The translations under genes were made by a program, and so were the position numbers. Below are positions 1 to 6,578 of a stretch of DNA of 8,513 nt, one piece after another (position 1 is the first letter of the stretch; every line of letters starts with the position of its first letter). Source of the stretch: Acidimicrobiia bacterium (GTDB lineage Bacteria > Actinomycetota > Acidimicrobiia > Acidimicrobiales > Ilumatobacteraceae); the NCBI GenBank assembly GCA_013811855.1, contig JACCUL010000079.1, forward strand, positions 1-8,513, written 5' to 3'. Under the pieces are notes generated by a model. The model did no database searches. It saw nothing but the letters and a program-made list of their open reading frames with translations, and was not told the origin of the DNA.

Positions 1-997
1 CGGCCGTCTCGTCGTCGCCGAGCGCGCCGGCGGCGCGGGCGACCGTCGCCGCGACGAGCGTGCGGTGGTGGCGGCCGAAGCTCTCGGCGCCGTAGCGGGC
101 GGCCTCGTCGTACTCCCCGAGTTGGACGAGCAGGTTGGCCAGCACGTACTCGTTCCACGGATCGCCGTACGCCAGCGGGCGGGGGAGCAGGTCGACGAGC
201 CGGGCGAGGTCGTCACAGACGGTGGTGGTCGGGACGACGGGCACCGTGCTCGGCCGTCGCAGCCCCTTGAGGACGGCCCGGACCGCGGCGTCCGGGTCGC
301 CGCGTCGCATCGCCGCCACGCCTGCGTCGAACGGCGACGCCGCGGACCGGTCGCGCTCGGCGTACACCGACTGCAGCTGCATGACGAGCAGGAACCCGAG
401 GAAGATCGACGACGGCCGCAGGTCCTCCACGAACGCGAACACGACGAACGCGCTGACCGTCACGGCCAGGCTGAGCCACAGCACCATTCGCCGTCCCCGG
501 CCGGGCACGACGCGCTCGACGAGGGCGGACAGCACGTTGCCGCCGTCCAGTGGCAGCACCGGGACGAGGTTGAAGGCGCCGATGACCGGTCCGGCCCACC
601 ACACCGCGGCCGTCGCCGCCGACTGCTCCCGGCTCGCCGCATCGAGGGGATCGACGCCCATCAGCATGAGGACCAGCACGCCGCCGGCGATGTGGATCAC
701 CGGCCCGGCGACGGCGATCGCCGCCTGTCGACCCTGCGACAGCGGGCGCGAGGCGCGGTACGACGCGTACCCGGCGAGGAAGTCGAGCGAGATCTCGGCG
801 GACGCTCCCGCGGACCGGGCGACGACGGCGTGACCGACCTCGTGGAGCAGCGTGAACCCGGCGATCGAGACGGCGAGCCACACCCCGAACTCGTTGCCGT
901 GGATGCCGACGATGAGCGCCATGAACAGCAGGAACCCGGGCCGCACGTGGAGCGGGAAGCCGAGCACGTGGAGCTGCGATCGTCCCCGTGCGGCCAT
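1..997 (-). CDS. M50 family (site-2 type) zinc metalloprotease with TPR-like C-terminal region, partial
   Basis: Predicted integral-membrane zinc protease of the S2P/SpoIVFB type, which cuts substrates within or next to the membrane. Reading leftward from ATG 997-995 gives 332 codons with no stop; the C-terminus lies beyond the left edge. The start is firm: an in-frame TAG (1012-1010) lies four codons upstream and no other start codon comes between. A hydrophobic helix (about 21-32 and 39-51) leads into the zinc motif HEVGH at 52-56. The second metal-ligand motif is NLVPVLPLDGG at 143-153, with the Asp at 151. Further hydrophobic segments lie near 94-113, 126-145, 172-190 and 198-208. From about 223 the protein is soluble and reads like TPR helices (FDAGVAAMRRGDPDAAVRA; later LVQLGEYDEAARY near 290), probably for substrate or partner binding. 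Family assignment is secure; the substrate is unknown. It is divergent from ppdK and shares its 103-bp upstream region. Confidence 0.9.
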   Translation of the reverse strand, partial: MAARGRSQLHVLGFPLHVRPGFLLFMALIVGIHGNEFGVWLAVSIAGFTLLHEVGHAVVARSAGASAEISLDFLAGYASYRASRPLSQGRQAAIAVAGPVIHIAGGVLVLMLMGVDPLDAASREQSAATAAVWWAGPVIGAFNLVPVLPLDGGNVLSALVERVVPGRGRRMVLWLSLAVTVSAFVVFAFVEDLRPSSIFLGFLLVMQLQSVYAERDRSAASPFDAGVAAMRRGDPDAAVRAVLKGLRRPSTVPVVPTTTVCDDLARLVDLLPRPLAYGDPWNEYVLANLLVQLGEYDEAARYGAESFGRHHRTLVAATVARAAGALGDDETA

Positions 998-1006
998 GCT
1001 GCGTCG

Positions 1007-1012
1007 AACCTA
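1007..1012 (-). promoter_or_regulatory. Putative -10 hexamer for the M50 protease gene
   Basis: On the minus strand the hexamer reads TAGGTT, fitting the TAnnnT actinobacterial -10. It ends 9 nt before the ATG, so transcription would begin at or within a few bases of the start codon (leaderless or nearly so). No Shine-Dalgarno sequence precedes the ATG and no clear -35 is seen. This is inferred from spacing only. Confidence 0.4.
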
Positions 1013-1087
1013 TCGAGTGACGGGCGTCCAGAGGCGAGCGGACAGATCGTTCCGCAGTGAGCCGGGGCGCCTCTCGACAGCCGCTCC

Positions 1088-1093
1088 TAGACT
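1088..1093 (+). promoter_or_regulatory. Putative -10 hexamer for ppdK (leaderless transcript)
   Basis: TAGACT fits TAnnnT and lies exactly 7 nt before the GTG at 1101, so the expected transcription start is the first base of the start codon. No Shine-Dalgarno is present between them. No -35 box is visible at 16-18 nt spacing; a TTGACA-like TCGACA at 1074-1079 is too close to serve. The arrangement also supports choosing GTG 1101 as the ppdK start. Confidence 0.5.
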
Positions 1094-1100
1094 GCGGCGG

Positions 1101-3752
1101 GTGCCGCTCACCTACGCGTTCGACCACACGCACCGCCGCCCGCCGATGGAGATGAAGGACCTGCTCGGCGGCAAGGGCGCCAACCTGGCCGAGATGACCA
1201 GCGTGCTAAAGCTGCCGGTCCCGCCGGGGTTCACGATCTCGACCGACGCCTGCCGGGCGTACATGGCCGGGGGGTGGCCGGACGGTCTCGACGCCGAGGT
1301 CGCCAAGCAGGTGGCCAAGCTGGAGAGGACGATGGGCCGGCGGCTCGGCGACCCGGCGGATCCGCTGCTCGTGAGCGTGCGTTCCGGGGCCAAGTTCTCG
1401 ATGCCCGGGATGATGGACACCGTCTTGAACCTCGGCCTCAACGACCGCAGCGTCAAGGGCTTGGCCGCGGCGACCGGCGACGAACGGTTCGCCTACGACT
1501 CGTACCGCCGCGTCGTCGCGATGTACGGGCGGATCGTGCTCGATGTCGACGGCGCCCGCTTCGAGCACCCGCTGGAGGAGCTGAAGGAGCGCCTCGGGAT
1601 CACCAACGACGCGGCCCTCCCGGCGACCGAGCTGAAGCAGCTGTGCGAGCGGTACAAGCGGGTCGTCAAGGACGCCACCGGCCGGGCTTTCCCGCAGGAC
1701 CCGATGAAGCAGCTGCGCGGCGCCGTCGAGGCCGTCTTCAGCAGCTGGAACGGCGCTCGCGCCATCGCCTATCGCGTCCGGGAACGGATCAGCCACGACC
1801 TCGGTACCGCCGTCAACGTCCAGACCATGGTGTTCGGCAATCGCGACGACAACTCGGGCACCGGCGTCGGCTTCACCCGCAACGCCGCCACCGGTGAGAA
1901 CAAGCCGTACGGGGACTTCCTGGTCAACGCCCAGGGCGAGGACGTGGTGGCAGGGATCCGCAACACCGAGGACCTCGAGGCCCTGCACCGGCACTTCCCG
2001 GGCATCCACGGCGAGCTGCTCGCCATCTTCGCCCGGCTGGAGCGCCACTACCGCGACATGTGCGACACCGAGTTCACCATCGAGCAGGGGCGGCTCTGGA
2101 TGCTGCAGACCCGCGTCGGCAAGCGCACCGGCGCCGCCGCGCTGAGGATGGCCGTCGACATGACCGCCGGCTCCGGCAAGGGCGCCGCCAAGTGGAAGAT
2201 CTCCAAGCAGGAGGCCATCGGCCGGGTCACCGCGGACAACCTGGATGCCGTGCTCCACCCGCAGTTCGCCGGTACGGGTCGGGTCATCGCCAGCGGACTC
2301 GCCGCCTCACCCGGCGCCGCCGTCGGCAAGGTCTACTTCACCGCCGACGACGCCGCGGCCGCCGCCCACCGGGGCGAGAAGGTCATCCTCGTCCGGTCCG
2401 AGACCAGCCCGGAGGACATCCACGGGATGATGGTCGCCCAGGGCATCCTCACCGCCCGTGGCGGCCTGGTCAGCCACGCCGCCGTCGTCGCCCGCGGCTG
2501 GGGCACGCCGGCCGTCGTCGGCGCCGAGGGTGTCAAGATCAGCGGCGCGTCGTTCACTGCCGGCGGGGTCACCGTCGACGAGGGCGACATGATCTCGCTC
2601 GACGGCTCGACCGGCCAGGTCGTGCTCGGCGAGATGCCACTGGTGGCGTCCGATCCGCCGGCCGAGTTCGACGTCATCCTCGGATGGTCCGACACCATCC
2701 GCAAGGGCAAGCTCGGCGTGCGCGCCAACGCCGACACCGGCGAGGATGCCGGCAACGCCCGCCGACTCGGCGCCGAGGGCATCGGGCTGTGCCGCACGGA
2801 GCACATGTTCCTGGCGCCCGACCGCCTGCCCGTCGTGCGCCGGATGATCCTCGCTTCGACCTCAGACGAGGAGGAGGCCGCGCTGGCCGAGCTTCTCGAC
2901 GTCCAGCGCGCCGACTTCGAGGAGATCCTGGACGCGATGGATGGGTTGCCCGTCACCGTGCGGCTGCTCGATCCGCCGCTCCACGAGTTCCTGCCGTCGA
3001 TCGAGGAGCTGCGCGTCAAGGAGGCCACGACGGGTCTCGACGCCGAGGACAAGGAGCTCCTCGCGGCCGCCGAGTCATGGGCCGAGCACAACCCGATGCT
3101 CGGCACGCGGGGCGTGCGCCTCGGTGTCGTCAAGCCACGTCTGTATGGCATGCAGGTGCGGGCGCTGATGGAGGCCGCGGCGAACCTGCGCAAGCGGGGC
3201 AAGAACCCCGTCGTCGAGGTGATGATCCCGTTGACCGTCAACCGCGAGGAGCTGGCGCTCGCCCGCAGCTGGGTCGAGGAGGAGATCGAGCTCGCCACGA
3301 AGCGCCTGCGCAAGAAGCCCGACATCACGATCGGCACGATGATCGAAACGCCGCGGGCCGCGCTCCGGGCCGACGAGATCGCCGAGGAGGCCGACTTCTT
3401 CAGCTTCGGCACGAACGACCTGACCCAGATGACGTTCGGGTTCAGCCGCGACGACGTCGAGAGCCGACTGATGCCGGCGTACCTGGAGCAGGGGCTGCTC
3501 AAGCGCAACCCCTTCGAGACGATCGACCAGACCGGCGTCGGCGAGCTCGTGCGCATCGGCGCCGACCGGGGCCGGGCCACCAAACCCAAGCTCAAGCTCG
3601 GCGTGTGCGGCGAGCACGGCGGCGACCCCGAGAGCATCGGCCTGTTCTACGACGCCGGCCTCGACTACGTCAGCTGCTCGCCCTTCCGGGTGCCGATCGC
3701 CCGCCTGGCCGCCGCTCAGGCCATCGTCGGACGAGGCGGTGAAAGCAAGTGA
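1101..3752 (+). CDS. ppdK: Pyruvate, phosphate dikinase (PPDK)
   Basis: Cytosolic enzyme interconverting pyruvate + ATP + Pi with PEP + AMP + PPi. It is 883 residues, the usual size. The frame is open further upstream (to 852), but GTG 1101 is chosen because the family N-terminus (VPLTYAFD..., then MKDLLGGKGANLAEMT) begins there and a -10 sits 7 nt before it. The ATP-grasp part (about 1-350) has SGAKFSMPGMMDTVLNLGLN from residue 95 and GTGVGFTRNAATGE at 253-266. The swivelling phosphohistidine domain has GGLVSHAAVVARGWG with catalytic His459. The PEP/pyruvate barrel (about 520-883) has GLCRTEHMF at 562-570, GTNDLTQMTFGFSRDD at 770-785 and the C-terminal LGVCGEHGG with the acid Cys836. All core catalytic motifs are present. 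Oddity: residue 457, two before His459, is Val where studied PPDKs have the Thr phosphorylated by the regulatory protein PDRP. Its stop overlaps the terC start. Confidence 0.97.
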   Translation: MPLTYAFDHTHRRPPMEMKDLLGGKGANLAEMTSVLKLPVPPGFTISTDACRAYMAGGWPDGLDAEVAKQVAKLERTMGRRLGDPADPLLVSVRSGAKFSMPGMMDTVLNLGLNDRSVKGLAAATGDERFAYDSYRRVVAMYGRIVLDVDGARFEHPLEELKERLGITNDAALPATELKQLCERYKRVVKDATGRAFPQDPMKQLRGAVEAVFSSWNGARAIAYRVRERISHDLGTAVNVQTMVFGNRDDNSGTGVGFTRNAATGENKPYGDFLVNAQGEDVVAGIRNTEDLEALHRHFPGIHGELLAIFARLERHYRDMCDTEFTIEQGRLWMLQTRVGKRTGAAALRMAVDMTAGSGKGAAKWKISKQEAIGRVTADNLDAVLHPQFAGTGRVIASGLAASPGAAVGKVYFTADDAAAAAHRGEKVILVRSETSPEDIHGMMVAQGILTARGGLVSHAAVVARGWGTPAVVGAEGVKISGASFTAGGVTVDEGDMISLDGSTGQVVLGEMPLVASDPPAEFDVILGWSDTIRKGKLGVRANADTGEDAGNARRLGAEGIGLCRTEHMFLAPDRLPVVRRMILASTSDEEEAALAELLDVQRADFEEILDAMDGLPVTVRLLDPPLHEFLPSIEELRVKEATTGLDAEDKELLAAAESWAEHNPMLGTRGVRLGVVKPRLYGMQVRALMEAAANLRKRGKNPVVEVMIPLTVNREELALARSWVEEEIELATKRLRKKPDITIGTMIETPRAALRADEIAEEADFFSFGTNDLTQMTFGFSRDDVESRLMPAYLEQGLLKRNPFETIDQTGVGELVRIGADRGRATKPKLKLGVCGEHGGDPESIGLFYDAGLDYVSCSPFRVPIARLAAAQAIVGRGGESK
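3738..3742 (+). promoter_or_regulatory. Ribosome binding site for terC inside ppdK
   Basis: GGTGA lies within the last ppdK codons, 6 nt before the GTG at 3749. It supports GTG 3749 as the terC start. With the GTGA stop/start overlap it implies reinitiation by ribosomes finishing ppdK. Confidence 0.5.
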
Positions 3753-4795
3753 ACTCTTTGGTCGCGGCCAGGGCCGGTGACGGCAACTTCGTCGAGCTCA
3801 CCGTTCACACCTGGCAATGGGTGGTCCTGCTCGGGCTGATCTTCGTGCTCCTGCTCGTCGACCTGCTCGTCGTGCACCGCGAGGCCCACCAGGTGAGCAC
3901 CCGCGAGGCGGCCGTCGAGTCGGCCGTGTGGATCTCGATCGGGCTGGGCTTCACGTTCGTGATCTGGTGGTGGTTCAGTGGCGCGGCCGCCGGCGAGTAC
4001 GTGTCGGGCTACCTCATCGAAGAGAGCCTGAGCATCGACAACGTGTTCGTGTGGGCGATCATCTTGAGCTACTTCAAGGTGCCGTCGATGTACCAGCACC
4101 GGGTGCTGTTCTGGGGCATCTTCGGCGCGCTCGTGATGCGGGCCATCTTCATCTTCGCCGGCGTGTCCCTGATCAACCGGTTCGACTGGATCCTGTACAT
4201 CTTCGGGGCCTTCTTGCTGTTCACCGCCGGTCGGATGATGTTCACCGACAACGACGAGGTCGACCCGGGCAAGAGCCGGTTCCTCAAGCTCGTCAACCGG
4301 GTCGTGCCGAGCACCGACCAGCTCGACGGGGCCCACCTGTTCACGAAGGTCGACGGCAAGCGCTTCGCCACCCCGCTGTTCGCCGTGCTCCTGCTCGTCG
4401 AGGCGATCGACGTCGTGTTCGCGGTCGACAGCGTGCCGGCCGTGCTGGCCGTCAGCCGAGAGCAGTTCATCGTGTTCTCGTCCAACGCCTTCGCCATCCT
4501 CGGCCTCAGGGCGCTGTACTTCCTCGTGGCCGACCTGCACGCCCGGTTCACCTACCTGCAGCAGGGGCTGGCGGTGATCCTCGCCTTCGTCGGCGTGAAG
4601 ATGATCATCGCCGAGTGGTACCACATCCCCACGCTTCTCTCGCTGGCCGTGATCGCCCTGATCCTCGCTGTGGCGATCGGACTCTCGTTGCTCAGGGGCG
4701 GTCCGAGTGTGCACGAGATCAGCGAGGACGACGAGCCGGAGCACCTGCGCGGGGACATCGAGACGCTCGAGGCGTCGCCGCCGCGGGAGCGCTGA
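3749..4795 (+). CDS. TerC/Alx family integral membrane protein (probable metal ion exporter)
   Basis: Multi-pass inner-membrane protein of the TerC family, 348 residues. Characterised relatives (Alx, MeeF/MeeY-type TerC proteins) export Mn2+; others were first linked to tellurite resistance. Hydrophobic segments recur from about 24-42, 60-76, 96-112, 120-138 and 146-161, then 208-230 and three or more towards residue 315. The two family signature acidic motifs are present: EESLSIDNVFV at 91-101 and EAIDVVFAVDSVPAV at 218-232, each with an Asp expected to bind the ion inside the membrane. FSSNAFAILGLRALYF follows shortly after. The tail (about 318-348) is hydrophilic and acid-rich. The GTG start overlaps the ppdK stop by 4 nt (GTGA), and dnaG begins 13 nt after its TGA, so it is almost certainly co-transcribed with both. 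Family assignment is firm; Mn2+ as the ion is inferred from the family. Confidence 0.93.
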   Translation: MNSLVAARAGDGNFVELTVHTWQWVVLLGLIFVLLLVDLLVVHREAHQVSTREAAVESAVWISIGLGFTFVIWWWFSGAAAGEYVSGYLIEESLSIDNVFVWAIILSYFKVPSMYQHRVLFWGIFGALVMRAIFIFAGVSLINRFDWILYIFGAFLLFTAGRMMFTDNDEVDPGKSRFLKLVNRVVPSTDQLDGAHLFTKVDGKRFATPLFAVLLLVEAIDVVFAVDSVPAVLAVSREQFIVFSSNAFAILGLRALYFLVADLHARFTYLQQGLAVILAFVGVKMIIAEWYHIPTLLSLAVIALILAVAIGLSLLRGGPSVHEISEDDEPEHLRGDIETLEASPPRER

Positions 4796-4808
4796 GCGGC
4801 GCCGTCCG

Positions 4809-6578
4809 ATGGCGATCGCCGACGACGACATCGATCGCCTGCGCTCGACGGTTTCGATCGTCGACGTCGTCAGCCAGTTCGTGCAGCTGAGGAAGGTCGG
4901 GCGCAACTGGGTCGGGCTGTGTCCCTTCCACGCCGAGAAGTCGCCGTCGTTCAACGTGCGCGAGGAGACGGGCCGCTACAAGTGCTTCGGCTGCGACCAG
5001 TCCGGTGACGTCTTCTCGTTCGTGCAGCAGCAGGAGCACCTCGACTTCGTCGGCGCCGTCGAGTACCTGGCCGCCAAGGCCGGGCTGACCCTGACGTACA
5101 CGTCGACCGGCCAGTCTCGCGAGCGAGCACGGCGCAAGCAGCTGGTCGAGGCGATGGGCGCGGCGGTCGACTGGTACCACCGGCGGCTGCTCGACGATCC
5201 GGCGGCCCGACCGGCCCGGGACTACCTGCGCTCACGGGGCCTGGCAGGGGACGCGGCGCGGGCGTTCCGCGTCGGCTGGGCGCCCGACGAGTGGGATGCG
5301 TTGTCACGCGAGGCCGGTATCGACGGCGAGCTGCTGCGCACCGTCGGGCTGTCGTTCACGAATCGTCGCAACCGCCCGCAGGACTCGTTCCGGGCGCGGG
5401 TGCTGTTCCCGATCTTCTCCGACACCGGTGAGGCGGTGGCGCTCGGCGGGCGCGTGCTCCCGGGCTCGAGCGACCCGGCGAAGTACAAGAACTCACCCGA
5501 GACGCCGATCTATGCCAAGTCCAAGACGCTGTACGGGCTCAACTGGGCCAAGGCGGAGGCCGCGGCGGCCGACGAGATCGTCGTCTGTGAGGGGTACACC
5601 GACGTCATCGGCTTCCACCGGGTCGGCCTGACGCGGGCCGTGGCGACCTGCGGCACGGCGTTCACGGAGGAGCACGTGCGGCTGGTCAAGCGGTACGCCA
5701 GCCGTGTCGTGCTGGCCTTCGACGCCGACGCCGCCGGGCAGGGCGCGGCCGAACGGTTCTACGAGTGGGAGCGCAAGCACCAGGTCCAGGTGGCGGTGGC
5801 GCGCTTACCGGACGGCCAGGACCCCGGCGACCTGGCCCAGCGGGACCCGGACGCGCTGCGGGCATCTGTCGCCGATGCCGCGCCGTTCCTGGCCTTCCGG
5901 TTGCGACGCTCGATGGCCGGGCGCCCGTCGCGCACACCGGAGGACCGGGTGCGCCTCGCCGAGCGGGCCATGGCCGTGGTCAACGAGCACCCGGACGCCA
6001 ACGTGCGCAAGCTGTACGCCGGTCAGGTGGCCACGGAGGTGGGGCTGGCGGTGGCCGACCTGGAACGCGTCGCCCAACAGCGCCAGCGCCAGCCGACCGT
6101 CGCCCCGAGCCGGCGAGCCAACCGGCGGGAGAACGCCGAGTTCGTGGCCGTGGCGTTGCTGGCCCAGGACTGGGAGTCGATCGCCGGGTGGCTGATCGAG
6201 GAGCTGTTCGTCGACGACGCGCACCGTCGGGCGTTCCTCGCCCTGGCCGCCGCGGAGGGCTCGCTCGACGGCGCCATCGAGGCCGCCGACCCCGAGGCGC
6301 GGGAGGTGTTGGAGCGGGCCGCCGTCGCCGACGTCGAGGTCGAACCTGAGGTCGAGGCGTTCAACCTGATCGGCGCCGCGGTGCGTCGTGAGCTGGCCCG
6401 CACGGGCGCCAGCGACGGCGAGGAGCGCATCCGTGACGACCGCGCGGCGCGCCTCCTGCTCGAGGACCTGCACAGCCCGACCGGCGCGGGGACGGCGGCA
6501 GAGGGGTTGCTAGGTTGGCTCCACGGCCGGATGGAGGATCACGGAAGTGGAGGAAGCCGACGCACGCACGAAGGATGA
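4809..6578 (+). CDS. dnaG: DNA primase DnaG
   Basis: Synthesises RNA primers at the replication fork in association with the replicative helicase. It is 589 residues, close to the family norm. The frame is open upstream into terC, but ATG 4809 fits the family N-terminus (DDIDRLRSTVSIVDVVSQFV). No good Shine-Dalgarno precedes it, so translation may be coupled to terC, whose stop is 13 nt upstream. The CHC2 zinc-binding domain has Cys38, His41, Cys59 and Cys62 (CPFH...CFGC). The catalytic core follows, with NRPQDSFRARVLFPIFSDTG and the Toprim fold: CEGYTDVIGF with Glu261, GTAFTEEHV, and FDADAAGQ with metal-binding Asp305 and Asp307 (Ala306 replaces the Gly of the common DGD form). The weakly conserved C-terminal third (about 440-589) should bind DnaB helicase. 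Its last 32 nt overlap the rpoD start in another frame, and they also carry the rpoD ribosome binding site. Confidence 0.97.
   Translation: MAIADDDIDRLRSTVSIVDVVSQFVQLRKVGRNWVGLCPFHAEKSPSFNVREETGRYKCFGCDQSGDVFSFVQQQEHLDFVGAVEYLAAKAGLTLTYTSTGQSRERARRKQLVEAMGAAVDWYHRRLLDDPAARPARDYLRSRGLAGDAARAFRVGWAPDEWDALSREAGIDGELLRTVGLSFTNRRNRPQDSFRARVLFPIFSDTGEAVALGGRVLPGSSDPAKYKNSPETPIYAKSKTLYGLNWAKAEAAAADEIVVCEGYTDVIGFHRVGLTRAVATCGTAFTEEHVRLVKRYASRVVLAFDADAAGQGAAERFYEWERKHQVQVAVARLPDGQDPGDLAQRDPDALRASVADAAPFLAFRLRRSMAGRPSRTPEDRVRLAERAMAVVNEHPDANVRKLYAGQVATEVGLAVADLERVAQQRQRQPTVAPSRRANRRENAEFVAVALLAQDWESIAGWLIEELFVDDAHRRAFLALAAAEGSLDGAIEAADPEAREVLERAAVADVEVEPEVEAFNLIGAAVRRELARTGASDGEERIRDDRAARLLLEDLHSPTGAGTAAEGLLGWLHGRMEDHGSGGSRRTHEG
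6511..6516 (+). promoter_or_regulatory. Putative internal extended -10 promoter for rpoD within dnaG
   Basis: TGC-TAGGTT (6508-6516) reads as an extended -10 (TGn directly before TAnnnT). A start about 7 nt downstream (A6523) would leave a leader of some 24 nt carrying the rpoD Shine-Dalgarno. A partial -35 (GGGAC at 6489-6493) sits 16-17 nt upstream. It would allow sigma factor synthesis independent of the upstream genes. Inferred from pattern only. Confidence 0.4.
6533..6538 (+). promoter_or_regulatory. Ribosome binding site deciding the rpoD start
   Basis: GGAGGA lies 8 nt before GTG 6547 and is the strongest Shine-Dalgarno noticed in the window. It fixes GTG 6547 as the rpoD start although this lies inside dnaG. 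Confidence 0.75.

Noticed and set aside
65..1060. Plus-strand and alternative minus-strand frames across 65-1133
   Set aside because: Only the minus-strand frame from ATG 997 carries protease motifs (HEVGH and NLVPVLPLDGG); the others are low-complexity.
1074..1079. TCGACA as a -35 for ppdK
   Set aside because: It has five of six consensus bases, but only 8 nt separate it from the -10 at 1088, too short for a sigma-70 promoter.
852..1100. An 83-codon upstream extension of ppdK in the same open frame (ATG 852)
   Set aside because: It crosses the divergent promoter and the antisense M50 coding region, has no PPDK similarity, and the family N-terminus begins at GTG 1101.
2060..3742. A 560-codon plus-strand frame within ppdK in another phase
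   Set aside because: It is dominated by Arg/Gly/Pro from GC-rich shifted codons; the PPDK frame has full domain support.
4707..4808. A 34-codon upstream extension of dnaG starting inside terC
   Set aside because: It overlaps the terC C-terminus with Arg/Ser-rich, GC-driven residues; the primase family N-terminus begins at ATG 4809.
3716..4954. A long minus-strand frame opposite terC (412 codons)
   Set aside because: It is rich in His, Asp, Glu and Gln without domain motifs, a mirror of the hydrophobic terC codons on the other strand.
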